Shown here piece by piece: positions 22,847 through 35,360 of a stretch of 64,000 nt of DNA. Positions within the stretch are counted from its first letter, which is position 1. Each line of letters opens with the position of its first letter. This DNA is from Eulemur rufifrons. Its lineage: Eukaryota; Chordata; Mammalia; Primates; Lemuridae. The position numbers and the translations under genes are program-made. The DNA is taken from assembly GCF_041146395.1 (NCBI RefSeq), contig NC_090997.1, positions 32,777,501-32,841,500 on the forward strand, given 5' to 3'. Under the pieces are notes generated by a model. The model had not been told where the DNA came from and ran no database searches. It was given only the letters and a program-made list of their open reading frames with translations.

Positions 22847-24703
22847 TATACATAACAATGACCTCTCAAGCATGTTTATTTTTGTACTACTTACCCACGT
22901 CACAAAACAGGCTAGTTAACAATGAGAACATACCTGGAATAATAATGCTAAATAAAAAGGCTAACAATGTTATATAGACAAATCTTGAAGTTTTTCATAG
23001 ATAATGAGATAAATGTTTTAGAATATTTAAATATACATGGTTTTGAAAGACTGAAAGAGGCAATAATATCATTGAATAAAAATTAGGTATTTTACACAGA
23101 TACATAGAATAAACAAGATGTTATATCCTGACACATTATATATTTATTAATATTTGTATGTTCCATCACAGAAAGGATTTTGCTTCTGTTCTAAACTGTG
23201 CCTAAAACTACACATAGTAGGTACTCAATAAATATTTCTTGACTGATGGAATGAATTTCAACATATATTTGAATAAGCTTTGAAAAACCTACATTCATGT
23301 CTGAAAGTTAATGTCAATTTAGATCTGGATATCTGAATGCTTTCTCTTTTAATTTAGGCAGAATAACTAAAAAGCTACGGCAGAGCAAACACATCATTCC
23401 CCTCCTGCTTGAAGCTGCTTTTGCCCTTACCCATATAATCTGAATCTCCTGGCAGAGAGCAAAATTTCAAATATCCACAGTAATTATTTCTCTGAGAAGA
23501 CTGTAGAACATTGTCCCAAAGAGGGTTTCCATAGCCTGTAGGCAAAATCTCAAAAGGTTAATGACTCAACCAAGCTGGAGTTGCCCAGCAAGCACTTCAA
23601 CAGTGTCTACCACTGCTGCAAGGCCAGCTTGTTCCAGTACTTCCTTGAAACCACATGCTAAAGTCATTGTATTTATACACGTTTTTTGTTAGACTCGTAT
23701 AAAACAATCATTCCTATTGTATTAGACTCTACTTTCGGCAAGGACAGGGAAATTAAAGTTCCTCTAATAATTTTAAAGTAATATTATAGAATGTCCTTTA
23801 GTTTAAATGACTGGTATATGCTGATATGTCAAGACTCTTTATTCAAGTAATTGTGTCCAGATTTGTTTAAGATTTAAAGCAGGCATTAAGTTAATTATTT
23901 TAACCTCTTAAGGGCTTGCTATGTAAGAACATACCATATAATTTAAGTACTCTCTTTGAAAAGAAGGCTTATTTAATGTTGATTAAAAAAACAAGATATG
24001 GACTCAAATTTGGGATAAGTCAAATTCTAGATAATAAGTTCAATAAATCTTTGATTTGAATGATTTACATAGAAGAAGAAATGAAGAGAATGTTTCTTCT
24101 GGTTAACGCTGAACTTAGAAGTCAGTTCTTTGGATTTTTCTTAAAATTCTTTTCTTGTACCCTACCCCTTGCCTCTACCCCCCTCATCATATCTTTTCTT
24201 GATAAGTCTATTAGTATATTCTAGCTTTATATAGCAGGCCTTATTCATACTGTTTATCTTTACCATTCTTTAAGCATAGGCTCCAAACTGCCTCTGATCT
24301 CTGATAAAATAGCAAGTGCCAGGATGCCAGAACTTTTGCTTTAAAAAGCACTAAATTCAGTGTAGAAATGCAGTTCAGGTTAATGGAGAGTTGTTTAGCT
24401 TAATATACAGGCACTTAATGTTTTGTTGCTTTTATAGACCAGGCTACAGCAACCTACAAAATGTAGCCTCATACTGATTACCAGAACTTTTATCCTTGGG
24501 TATTTGGTAATCTCTTTTTTGCTTTTAAAACTACATGATACAGTGAAAAGATAACTAATCTTACAAATTATTTTACATTTCTTAGCATGACTTAGTCAAT
24601 TCACTTTTTTTCTTTTAGAGTTGACTTTACAAACCAACACTGGATAGGATTAATTATAAGATGTATATTCCAAATCCGTTTCTTTTTAGTTGATTTCCAA
24701 GGC
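22847..24703. other. Non-coding DNA, no gene seen
   Basis: AT-rich sequence with one possible L2-like end near 23218-23250 ('ggtactcaataaatatttcttgactgatggaatgaa'). No exon is supported. It lies immediately downstream of MIR30C2 in the direction of host transcription. Confidence 0.45.
23160..23255 (+). mobile_element. L2 LINE 3'-end fragment
   Basis: The phrase 'tagtaggtactcaataaatatttcttgactgatggaatgaa' follows the L2 3' terminus pattern. Only the last hundred bases are recognisable. Confidence 0.6.
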
Positions 24704-24707
24704 AGAG

Positions 24708-24729
24708 AGAGTAAACAGCCTTCTCCCAG
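24708..24729 (-). ncRNA. mature miR-30c-2-3p
   Basis: Twenty-two bases on the minus strand starting CTGGGAGAAGGCTG and ending TTTACTCT, pairing with the 5p arm. Confidence 0.93.
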
Positions 24730-24746
24730 CTTTCTTACTTTCCACA

Positions 24747-24769
24747 GCTGAGAGTGTAGGATGTTTACA
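24747..24769 (-). ncRNA. mature miR-30c-5p
   Basis: Twenty-three bases on the minus strand starting TGTAAACATCCTACAC; seed GTAAACA. Identical to the conserved vertebrate miR-30c. Confidence 0.96.
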
Positions 24770-24789
24770 GTATCTGTCGCTCAGTGCTC

Positions 24790-24800
24790 TCTGGGGCGGG
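24790..24800. promoter_or_regulatory. GC box next to MIR30C2
   Basis: GGGGCGGGGTT lies within 15-25 bases of the hairpin, on the side upstream for minus-strand transcription. It fits an Sp1/KLF-type site. Function is inferred only. Confidence 0.4.
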
Positions 24801-24919
24801 GTTGGCAGTCAGCTGCGTAAGCCTCAGGAAATCCAGCACCATTTCAAGATACCATATTATGTTACAGGAAAAGGTCAGAAAAGTATACTTGGGACTAAAT
24901 TATGGCTTTTTTAGGAGTA

Positions 24920-24940
24920 GGGCTGGAAGGGTGGGTGGGG
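24920..24940 (+). other. G-quadruplex motif upstream of MIR30C2
   Basis: Four G runs of three or more with loops of 6, 1 and 1 bases: GGG CTGGAA GGG T GGG T GGGG. It is on the template strand for the presumed host transcript. Confidence 0.75.
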
Positions 24941-25664
24941 AGGCCACATGACCCTTACTTTCTTTCTGCCTGCTCAGTTACTGTTCCCTTCCTGTTCTGC
25001 ACAACCTAGGATTTTCCTGAGGTTTCCAGCTGTGGCTTTGCACATTCACGGATTCAGTTAACTTTTAATTTTCAATATTCTATGCTTTCTCAAAATCGTC
25101 TTAAAAGATTCACCACCCTCCTTCCTTTAACGGCGGCACATATTTCCTTTCCGACTGTGGGAAGACATGAAATGCAGCTTCTCACTCTTTGAGCTATAAT
25201 ACTTTGTTCCACCTCCCTCTTGTACAGAACTTAGAACAATGGCTGAACTGTGCCTACAGACAGAAAACCATCCAACAGTTTAATTACTGAAAGTTAGTTA
25301 TTTTCATTATGGGTTACACAGTAATAAATTCATCTGAATGAGTGAAAAGTAAATATGTTAGAACATAAATTATATGTATAAAATGGTGTATTTCAAGTTG
25401 CTAACATAATGCTGAAATTTTAAAAATTTCATATTTGGAAGTAAATATAATTAGAGTCATACACGAGTGGAATTAGTTGATTCTTAAAGTTTTTTCTAAG
25501 AATGACTTTTCAAATGGTTCTTAGACTCCATTTGCTAAATTGATCTAAGGTGCACAAAATGCTTGGGTGAAGAAAAAAGTCATCAATACCATACATCACA
25601 GAACAATGCTACATAAAAGAACACCACATTGTGAACAAAAGTTACAAATAATTTCAGACTGTTA
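24941..25664. other. Unique non-coding DNA beside MIR30C2
   Basis: The part up to about 25250 is richer in GC than its surroundings and shows no repeat, which is compatible with conserved regulatory DNA. No exon can be supported. Confidence 0.4.
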
Positions 25665-26640
25665 CAGGATATTCTTCATTCATTCATTCAACAAACATTT
25701 ATGTGTACCTGCCATATACCAGCAATGTCTTAAATTCTGGGTGATGAGAAATGAATGGTAATATCTTTGCTTTCAAGAAAGACACAGACTAACCAGCAAG
25801 ATACACACATAAACCATTGTTGTAAGTGTGGCAAGTGTTACAGTGGGTCAAAAGACACTTCTGAGTTGGCTGATAGCCAGGCTGAGTCTTGAATATTGAA
25901 TAAAATTAGGTAGGTGAAGATGGTGCTAATGGGGATTTGGAAGGGTGGGCAGTGAAGGGGACAGTGTAGCTTAAAGTGTACCAGAAAGAACAGTCATATG
26001 GATAGAGAAAGAAAGACAAAGATAACGTGTGCTGAGACTTTCAAGAATTCACCAGAGTTGGAGCCAAAGATGCATGTGGGTGAGGAGTAGGGGAAAACCA
26101 CAGAGTGGAAAAGGCAGCGGTCCTTACATGATTATTCAATATCAGTCCTAACTGAATATGGACTAATTAAGGGGTTTGGGAATCTCTTAATGATGGAGGC
26201 CACTGAAAGAAGGTAAGCAGGCAAGTGGCATGACCATGTCTGTACTTTAGAGAATTTATTCTAGTCATAAGTCTGCAGATAAACAGAAAAAAAGGCTGCA
26301 GAAAACAGAAAAAGAACTACTGCAGTAGTTTAGGGGAGACCATGAGAGCCTTAACTAGGGAGAGGGAATAAGAACATAGAGAAAATAAATATGGGAAGTG
26401 AGAAAGGCAAAAACAACAGCAGAACTCAGTGAGTGGGTAGTTGAGGGGAGAGGCTCTGAGGAGAGGGAGAAGTCATGGGTAATTCACAAGTCTGGGTTGG
26501 GTGACAAGGCCTTTCATGCAGCAGGGAATGAGTAGGAAGAGAGGTGGTGAAGGAAAGAGCTCTGAGGAGTAGCAGTGATAACTTTCATGGCTTTGGGCTG
26601 GAAAGTTGATGAATCCATGTTTAGTGACTACTGAATTCTG
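25665..26640 (-). mobile_element. L2 LINE, minus strand
   Basis: Starts at its 3' end with 'cattcattcattcaacaaacatttatgtgtacctgcc' (25678-25714), the reverse of the L2 terminus. It continues through the antisense L2 body, including 'tggcatgaccatgtctg' (26227) and 'actgcagtagtttaggggaga' (26319). Old and frame-broken. Confidence 0.75.
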
Positions 26641-26679
26641 TCATAACTGAAGGGATAATGACATTTTGAAGGACTAAAC

Positions 26680-27065
26680 CACACGAACCTCTTCTTTATT
26701 TTGCTGTTTTTGCATTTCTGCTTACCCTCTACCTGGTGAATGCCCATACAGTCTTCAAGTCCTATATCAAGTATTCTCTCATCTGAAGCCTCCTCTGGTC
26801 ATCACCATCCGTAACACCCGACCCATCCTCCAACCTGGGGAGGAATTGTTCATTCTGTCCTTCCACCACCGCTATACTCTGTGTATGCCTTGATCACAGA
26901 ACTGAGTACAATTATTTGTTTACCTGACCATCTCTCTACTAGAAAAGAAACACCATGTTTCATTTCACTTCATTTCATTTCATTTTTAAAAATTCACAAC
27001 ATGTAGCCAGGGTTTGGCACTAAAGAAGGTTCTCAGTAAATATTTGATGAATGAATGAATGATGC
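26680..27065 (+). mobile_element. L2 LINE 3' end, plus strand
   Basis: The order 'tcaagtcctatatcaagtattctctcatctgaagcctcctctggtcatc' ... 'gaaacaccatgtttcattt' ... 'ggttctcagtaaatatttgatgaatgaatgaatga' is that of an L2 3' end. A CATTT-repeat expansion (26958-26983) lies inside. Confidence 0.75.
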
Positions 27066-29879
27066 CATCTAACACCTGACCAATTGTTAACAATTTGAAG
27101 ATTATTCTGGCTTTTAATCTTTAAATAAAAAACTTCAGTTTTTGAAAATTTGTTTTTAATTAGGAAATGTTGGTTCTCATTTGAAAAAAAAATTGTTTTT
27201 AAGTTCCCCAATAATTCAAGATTAGGCTGCTTTTCTTTTCTAAGGAACTCACAGCTAAGAAGAGAAATTACTGCATTACAGTCTTTCCTTAAATGATAGC
27301 ATTAACTCCTGGGAAGTTAACTTTCATGAAGGCTGTCTGATTTTTAAATTTATTTTTTTGATGGCTTCCAAGTGAAGAAAATCAGGGTACATAGTGAGTG
27401 CAGAGAAAGAAAATCCATGTAAACAGTTTAAAAATGGACAAGAATGAAAGGAAATGGCCCGAAAAGTTGGGTCTGAATATTGAATAATCATGTAAGAGTT
27501 TAAAATGTTCTAACTGGAAAGAACCACACCCTTATAAATACAGTCATTAAAATAATTTTAGTTATATGAAATGATTTTAACCACTCAAAGAGAAGTCGAA
27601 AAGTTACTGTTGTAACATGGAATTTACTCTTTTTGCTTCAATGGGGCTTTTGATTTAAAAGGCATTTTAGTCATGTAAAACCAATCTCCGATAAACTAGC
27701 ACCTGGTCATTTTCAGTTTGGAATGAAAAGACACTTATTTCGAATGTATATTGTATCTGGTCACATTTGGCACATTCTGTATTCAAAAAAAATCTTTTTA
27801 TGTATCCATTAACTTATATTTTAAAAATTCTAGTGCACATCACCTTTCAGGATATACAGTAGCTTTCTCCAACTCTCATTTTTAAATTAAAATGTATCAC
27901 TTTTAAAATAGCCATAACTGAAAAAAAACACCGTTCCTGTATTTGAAGCTTACTGTACCTTGTATACCAGAATTCTCAGCTGCTCATGCTCTGCTCAATT
28001 ATTGCTGTTACTAATTCTTAAAGTCAGGCTCTAGGTCCCCTACCACGGTCAGTTTTAGAGATAGAAGGAAAATTCCCTGGTGAGGATGCTTCTTTCTTTG
28101 TCCATAAGCTACTTTGCTACCTGCTCCCTTCTTCACCTAGTCTAATATTCGTCATTTTACCTTCCATTGTGCTTTCAACTTGCTCAGTGTATGAGATGAA
28201 CATTTAATAGAGAATCGTCATCCCCTAGTAGAAAACAAAATCCAAACAAAATCCTCCCATTAATGCACCAAACATACCCTCAAGGAAGAATGAACTATAT
28301 GGAAATTTCCAGGAAACAACTATGAGGAAATCACAATGAAAATATAACAGTATGTGCTCTATTTTAAGCCTCGTTAATTTATAGCAAAGGATCTTCCTCT
28401 AGTTTGTTATTTACCCTGGATCCTAAAGGAAAATTGCAAGCATACAATACCTCACTCTATTACAATATATGGAAAATCAACAATAATGTGACATTACAGT
28501 AGATAAAAGTATAGAATATAGTCATAAAATTCATGGTGATTTATCTAACTCAGAAATTCTATGGTTTTATGCAAATATCCTTTGCTCTGAGAAAATCCAC
28601 ACCCTCTTTAATTAAGCTTCTCATGTTCATCCCGGGGGAAAGCTCTCTTCTCCCTGACCCCAAGGTGCTGTACTTTGAATCTCTGTTTGATGTGATTTTG
28701 TCTCAAGTTATCACTGTAGCTCAAATTAACCTGTTTAGTTCCAAAATTAAGTAAATGCTATAGTGTGAGGGAATAGCTAGAAGTTCATAACATCTTTGTA
28801 TAGAATGCTATGAATAGATTCAAAAAACGTTACGAGACCAGTCAGTCTGACGTAACCTATTCAATCACGGTTTCCTTAAAAACTCTTTGGGTTCTTGATT
28901 CGTTTTTTTTACACTTATTATTTCATTTAAGTTATTGTGCCCTGAAGAAAAAAGGGGTAACCTTGTTATAATGACTTCATATTCATTTTACTGTCTATTA
29001 ATATTAGTTTCCTTTTAAGTATATAAATATCAAGCTTTTTTTAACATTATGGAAGTTGAGGGCTTGAACGAAAATATAAGTGGATTTTCTAAAAGTGATG
29101 AAAAAAACAGATTTAAACAAAATTTTCTTATAGGCAATTTTTGGAGTCCTCCCCCCATATATTCTGTAAGCAAGGTTACAAGCTACAGATCATTCTTTAC
29201 AATTTTAGCCGCAAGAAGTAATTGTGAGCTTTATATTTAAAAGTTAGCTAATTCTAGCTTACAGCCATGGTGATGGGTGTGTGACACTATGACTAATCTG
29301 ACCAGTGTCACTGAATTTAAACATTCGTTAAAAGACTTAATCTGTACATGATTAGCATTGCTTTTTAATTTAACCTGGAAAATGATAGTCCTACCAATAT
29401 TTTAGTTAAATCTTGACTATTTACTACAGGCATACTGGAATAACTTTAGAAATTACTGTCACTGCTATAGAATATCAAATTGTTATAATACTTAGCATGT
29501 CATGAGTTCAGAGTTTGATAAGACTAGTCCCTTCAATGAATAAGTTTTACTAATACGAAGCTACTTTGGCTAAATACTATCAATGATGTATCAAATACAC
29601 AAGGAAGCAACCACTCATCTCTATATTTAACACAAAGAGTGTGTGTTTGTGTTAGGGGTGTATCTGGAAAGCTACACATCAAACTGATAGTGGTAGCTAC
29701 CATTGGGGAAAGGAGGAGGGGATGGGGACTGGGTATCAAAGAACATTTCAACCTTATTGGCAATATTAATTTTTTAAAAGCATAATACACTCACACAATA
29801 TGGATACAAATTTGAAAATTATGTTGGGCATTTAAATTTAAATTCTATCATTCCCCAAATTAAAGATAAGGCTCACTTG
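27066..29879. other. AT-rich non-coding DNA, no gene seen
   Basis: No repeat or exon was recognised with confidence. Short open frames (for example 28533-28754, 29049-29240) show no family resemblance. Confidence 0.5.
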
Positions 29880-30050
29880 AAATTCTAGCTTCCCTACAGA
29901 TTTAATCAAGTTGATTAATTTTGTGGCTTTGGGTACTCTTAAAATCCTCTCTGAGCCTTAGTTTTTATAAAATAATAAAATAATATGGTACATACCTCAT
30001 GGGGTATGGCAGGCATATTATCAGTAAGTGCATGTCATCAGAAGTACTTT
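29880..30050 (+). mobile_element. MIR SINE, diverged
   Basis: MIR-like tail: 'ggctttgggtactcttaaaatcctctctgagccttagtttttataaaa' followed by 'ggtacatacctcatggggtatgg'. Confidence 0.65.
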
Positions 30051-31199
30051 ATGCCATACTATTGGCATGAATATTTATAATTTTACCATGTAACAATGTC
30101 TTTATCCTTCCTGCCCTAATTAGTTTTCTCCTGTATATAGAGTACAGACTTTTTTCTCAAGCCAAAGGTGGAAATGCAAGGGACACCAGCTGTTCTCTCC
30201 ATCAGGGCTTCTGGCCCAAGTACCTCTGCTACAGAAAGGGATATGGGGCCAGGATGGGAAAGGCTTCTTAAGGTACATTCTAGATGATAGAATGATTCCT
30301 TACAAAAAATAGTCTGGAAAAAACAGGATCGAATATTAAAAATTCTATAAAACAAAAACAATAAAAAAAACCAAACCAAAAACCAAAAAACTGGTGCCAC
30401 CAGGTGTCACTATAACCCAAAACACTGTTGGCTGTTTTTTTATTCAGTTGGAAAGAACCGTAAAAACTCCACATTATAAAGAAATGAGTACTCTCTTACA
30501 AGGCTTTCCAAGTCAGTAACTTACATTGTCACACAATTACTTAACTGCCTATTCTAAATAGATGAGAAAAGGCACAAGCCTAATTTTTTTCTTTTTCTTG
30601 AATTATAACATAGTGATTAAGATAATCAATGCCAAGTGATTTAAATGCAGGAAGTAGATCTTTGTATGTTCAGAATTTCAAATTTTCAGTTTTGCCTTTC
30701 AGTAGGCAAACCTAAAGGTTCAGGATTATGGTGATCTGTCATTTGACTGAAACACATTTGATCCAGGGTGCAAGTGAGTGACTCCAGCTGATCACTCAAC
30801 ACTTCTGGTTCTCTACTCCATATTGGGTTCACCTCTTAGAGTAATAAAAAATAGTAAGTGGAAAATCTCATAATAAAGTTATAATAATGAATTATAAGAT
30901 TGATTTTTGAGACAACTTATTTTAATAACTGCGGGCATTTTAACATCAGTTTTGTACCTTTCTTCTCTCAATTTCTTAAAAGCATATGATCGCTTAAGCA
31001 AAACTTGTAACATTGTATTTTGTATTTTAAAGTATATAGATGTGATATATATGGCAATAATGGCACAAAGGGTGGACAGGAATGGAAATATAGTGTTGCA
31101 ATGCACACACATGTGTGTGCTTGTGTGTGTATATATATAAACATATATTTTGTAAGTTAATTCATTAATAATTTTTAGTTAATTGTGATAAATTAAAGA
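30051..31199. other. Non-coding DNA with TG/TA microsatellite
   Basis: No gene is seen. An A/C-rich stretch (30352-30390) and a CA/TG/TA tract (31104-31140) are present. Confidence 0.5.
31104..31140. repeat. CA-TG-TA compound microsatellite
   Basis: CACACACATGTGTGTG, itself palindromic, followed by TG and TA units. Confidence 0.85.
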
Positions 31200-31505
31200 A
31201 GCATATTATAATACCTATAGTAACCATTACAAGAATAATGCAAAGAAATGTAGCTTAAAAAAGACAACAGAATTAAAATGACATACTAAATGTTTGTTCA
31301 ACAAAAAAGAAATCAGGAAAGGAAGGATTGAGGAACAAGCAACACATAAGACAAACAGAAAATAAATAGCTAAGTGGCAGACTTAAATTCAATTACATTA
31401 CTAATTGCAGTAAATGTAAGTGGACTAAACACTCTAATCAAAGGCATGTTGGGACAAGCTGTATAAAAAAGCTAGACCCAACTATATGCTACCCATAACA
31501 GAAAC
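31200..31505 (+). mobile_element. L1 ORF2 5' fragment, plus strand
   Basis: Sense L1 sequence upstream of and at the start of ORF2: 'gtaaatgtaagtggactaaacactctaatcaaaggcatg' and 'aaaaaagctagacccaactatatgctacccataacagaaac', corresponding to the conserved NGLN... and DPTICC-like region. A short fragment only. Confidence 0.75.
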
Positions 31506-32004
31506 ATTGTTCAACCTTAGGTCCGAAATGGCTCCCATGTTTATTTCCGTTTGCTTAAGCTGTAATCTATTCAGGTTATTTTCCATTATGACAGTTTGCT
31601 TCTCAATACTTGGGAGTCTCCTACAACTTATCAAATGTTAATTTGTGAAAGACAAAGCAATTGTCTCTATCTTGTCACTGTGTTGCCTCTTAGGTTATAA
31701 GGTCATGAAGGGCAACAATCATGTTTATGATATCATACTACCAACTGCACAATCGTCCATGTGGGCAAGCATTACATGTATTTTGTGATGATAACATGCT
31801 TTTATCATTCAGATTTGCTTCAGGGAACACATCTGGTACGACATGCTTACAGCTGTAATGCTATCGATTAGTGTTAACACTCAATATTATGAATTCCCCA
31901 AATAGTAAGAAAAAGAAAATTCACTCATTAAAATGCAAAGATGATTCTTCCATTGAATTACCTGAATAAGTCACATGTTATAAAAGTTCTGGATTAATGA
32001 TTAA
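31506..32004. other. Non-coding DNA, no gene seen
   Basis: Possibly L2-related in part (31700-31800, 'ataaggtcatgaagggcaacaatcatg'), but too diverged to assign. Confidence 0.4.
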
Positions 32005-32185
32005 TCAGGATTTCACAATAATAGCTAACATTTTTGAGTGCTTTCCATGTTCCAAGCATTGTGCTAAGTGAAAATTATCATAAGGCTATAAATAACCCCA
32101 TATAGATGAGAAAATTGAGGCTTAAACTTGCTCAAAATCACACAAGAGTTAGATCTAAACAGAGAGAGTATGAATGAAAGTACAC
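32005..32185 (-). mobile_element. MIR SINE, minus strand
   Basis: 'gagtgctttccatgttccaagcattgtgctaagtg' and 'atgagaaaattgaggcttaaacttgctcaaaatcacacaagag' are the antisense MIR order. Confidence 0.75.
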
Positions 32186-34244
32186 TTGGGTTTTAAAAGT
32201 TTAATATTAATATCAATTGATATTAGAAAAGTAGAAGAGACACAGATGTATCTGGACACTTTACAGTCCCTTATTAACTTCATATAGCACTATATAAAAT
32301 TTCAAGTTGATTCTCAGGGATCATGTGATATCTTTATCAATTCTTGGCTATCAATGTTTCAATATGCAATAATGAAATAAAGAAGACCTGCTTCCCTTCC
32401 AGAGCTATAAGCATATAACTCCCAAAAGAAGAAATTCAAATAATAATATATAGAGATAGATACATTTTTATAATTTTAGCATTTTGCAACTACTAAATTA
32501 GCAAGATTTAAACACACAATATACACACTGCAGGCATACCTTAAGTAAATCTGTTATACTCATATGAAGCAAAAAAAAAAAAAAAAATCTGCTTATGACT
32601 TGGTGGTATTGCTTAAGGTGGTTTATTATAAGGAAATAAAGTGACAGAAATCAAAATACTATATAGGAATATTAGTCATCAAAATGAAAACAATTCAAAC
32701 AGTAATTTGGTACAATGAAGCCTATCAATAATATGCAGTCATTTAATATGATGCCTTTTTATAAATACTATTTTTTTAAAAGTATACTACTTTCAATATA
32801 CCACATGATTGCATCTGCACAAAAATGGGCAGGTACTGGAGGGTAATAGGCAAAAACTAAAATATCTGTGCTTGAATATTAAGATTATAAATCATTTTTC
32901 TTTGAGAAAGCTTTTGTTCCTATAACTTTTTTTGTTAATATTTTCTTAATGTTTCAACAATTTTTAAGACAAAGAAGGACAGGAGAGCACCTCGTCTCAC
33001 AATGATGAGACTTACATACATGATATAATTCTCTTTTTAGGTAGATCAAAGAAAAGACATTTGCTCCTCACACAATTGATTGTGCATTTAAAATAGGAGC
33101 AAGAATGTAAAAATTTCTTAGGTGGCTGATTATATTCATTGAAACCTGAATAGCAGATTTCTTACATTTTAAGAAAACTTCTGACACAATGATTTCTTTT
33201 CAGCAGCACTGAGGGTGGTATCCTTGTGCAGCTTTTTGCAGCTATTGTGTATTAACATGACAGAATGTTTTCTTCTGATGAAAAACAGGACCCAATAGAA
33301 TTAAGCAAAGAAGAAAAACATGCTGAATTTTTTTTACAACAAATGAGAATTAAAATATTTTGCTACTTTGTCTCAGTACTTAATCTTTAACTGTTTCTGT
33401 GTTTATACACACAGATTAAATTTATCATAGATCTTGATTTTTTCCATCATATTAAAATTGAAACTTTGTTTCAGTTGAAAAAATAAACTTACGATTAAAA
33501 GTCTTATGATAAAAGAACATGTTATCTTGTTGCCTTTGAAAAATCAAAAATTTTAGCCTAGTCTACTCTATCTACTCTCCACCAAAAAGAATCTTTGAAA
33601 AAAGCTGAAATCCTATTATCATATAATTTATGTAAGAATTGCATATTTCCTTTCGATGCTATCTGAAAGCTGAGGAGTTTGCAAGGAAAACAAGAAAAAG
33701 TTCAAATGTCTAAACAAAACCCGACTGATTCCAAATCTAGTTGCTTAATCACCAGGGCCCAAGTGTCTCTGGGGCAGTGAGAGCCATCTGTGGGGTTGAA
33801 AGGAGCAGAACTTACAAACTTGAAAGATGTGTTTCCTCACCATCTCTCCTCTCTCCCCACAGGAGAGGAAATAAAGCAACACTAGTTAAATCTTGAGGAA
33901 TTAGTAGTTACTTTAGAATTAGGCCAAAGAAATGAAAACTAACATCAAGTAAGCCATTTCTTTTTATTAATCATTCAATATTAGAAGTTTGAGGAGAGAA
34001 ACTGGAGTGCTTAATTAATACACAACTTTCAGATTAACTATAAGCTTCATTTACATTTGACATCCTGGCCTCATTCATTCTGATAAAGAGTTAATACATC
34101 CCAACGAAGAGTTGCTTGTGATAAAGTTTAATGCATTGCCCTTTATGTTCGTTATGCTTTCTCTATAAAGACATACCAATAAATATTTATAATACTAATT
34201 TATCTTTTTGTTTTAAGACAATTTTATAGGGTCATATAAATAAA
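32186..34244. other. AT-rich non-coding DNA, no gene seen
   Basis: Contains a 17-base poly-A run (32571-32587). No exon or repeat was recognised. Confidence 0.5.
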
Positions 34245-34400
34245 TAGAGTCCAGAGATATGAGTTTGAGTCTTGGCTCCACTTATCACTTGTGTGACCTT
34301 GCGCAAGCTATGAACTTCAGTATACTCAAGCTTTAGAACAGAAATGATGATAATGATAGTACCAACTCTCTCATTAAGATAAACCTCAAGTTTTTTAATT
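34245..34400 (+). mobile_element. MIR SINE, plus strand
   Basis: 'gagtttgagtcttggctccacttatcacttgtgtgaccttgcgcaagc' (34261-34308) is the MIR core in sense orientation. Confidence 0.8.
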
Positions 34401-34419
34401 GTCAAAATTTAATAGGTGC

Positions 34420-34690
34420 TTTTTCTTCAAAAAAATTTAAGGGCTTACTATGTACCAGCACCGCTCTCAATTATAGGGATGTAGCAATGAGTCCCTGACA
34501 TTTATGAAGAGTTAAATACAATCAATTAAGAAATTAACATACAATTTGACAGGTGGTGACAGATGCTCCAAGAGAAAGTATAGCAGGTTAAGTGATCAGT
34601 TGGGAGGAGAGCTATTTTAGATGGAGGTGGGGGTCAAGTAAGGCCTTCCTTGCTAAAGTTATATTTGACCAGGAAACTAAATGAAGCAAG
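34420..34690 (-). mobile_element. L2 LINE fragment, minus strand
   Basis: 'gggcttactatgtaccagcaccgctctcaattatagggatgtagcaatgag' is the antisense L2 3' region; 'gtaaggccttccttgctaaagttatatttgacc' continues it. Confidence 0.7.
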
Positions 34691-34998
34691 GGGGGGGGTG
34701 AGTCATGTGTGTATATCTGGCATCCCATATCTGCCTAATTTTATTTAGGCAAGTTTCTACATCTCACTATAATATGCATTCGTACAAGAAGCTACTATAT
34801 AGAGAAACAAGAGTTTGGAAGAAGACTGAGAATTAAATAGACCAGCAGGAAAATACAGAAAGGAAAAGAGAAATATTTTAGGTCATTAAATATGAAATGT
34901 CTGAGTTGGAATCAAAAGATAGTTTATTATATCTCAATCAAGAAGCAGTACAATTAATCAAAGTATGTGCCTAAAACTATTGACATAGTTTTGCCATC

Positions 34999-35319
34999 TT
35001 AATGGCAAATTAGCTTGCTTATGCCAGCAGCAAAAAAGCCTGGAGAACGAGTGGCAATGAAATCGTGAAAGGTGTTTTCCACAGTTTGTTGAGAGTTGAG
35101 TATTTTTCCTTGCAAGAAGTGGTCCAAAGCCTGGAAGAAGTGACTGTCAGTTGGTGCAAGGTCTGGTGAATACGGCAGATGACAGAGAGTTTCCAAGCCC
35201 AGCTTGTATAGTTTGAGCAGCATTGTTTTTTGAGACCTACGACCTTGCAAGAGGATTGGGCTATCTCTATTGACCAATCTCGGCTGCTTAATTGCAAGCA
35301 TCCTTATCATTTCATCCAA
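34999..35319 (-). pseudogene. Mariner transposase, C-terminal fragment
   Basis: Continuation of the same transposase: RLVNRDSPILLQ, then GRRSQ where HDNARPH is expected, so the second catalytic Asp is lost. Next come CHLPYSPDLAPTDSHFFQAL with the third Asp region, DHFLQGK and the tail AAGISKLICH. Together with the frameshift near 35340 this makes the transposase inactive. Confidence 0.8.
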
Positions 35320-35360
35320 TTATTGTAGTGAGACACCTGCTGTAATGGATTGACCAGGTT

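Larger units (their letters stand above)
24704..24775 (-). ncRNA. MIR30C2: microRNA precursor mir-30c-2
   Basis: The minus strand folds into the mir-30c-2 hairpin. The 5p arm (24769-24747) is miR-30c-5p, beginning TGTAAACATCCTACACTCTC with the miR-30 seed GTAAACA. The 3p arm (24729-24708) is miR-30c-2-3p, beginning CTGGGAGAAGGC. The precursor matches the human 72-nt hairpin as I remember it except at 24707, one base outside the 3p product. miR-30 microRNAs are loaded into Argonaute and repress many mRNAs in development and differentiation. MIR30A lies 25.8 kb upstream on the same strand, the arrangement of human 6q13, where both are in the lncRNA LINC00472. Processing is presumably from that host or from a local promoter. 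Confidence 0.97.
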
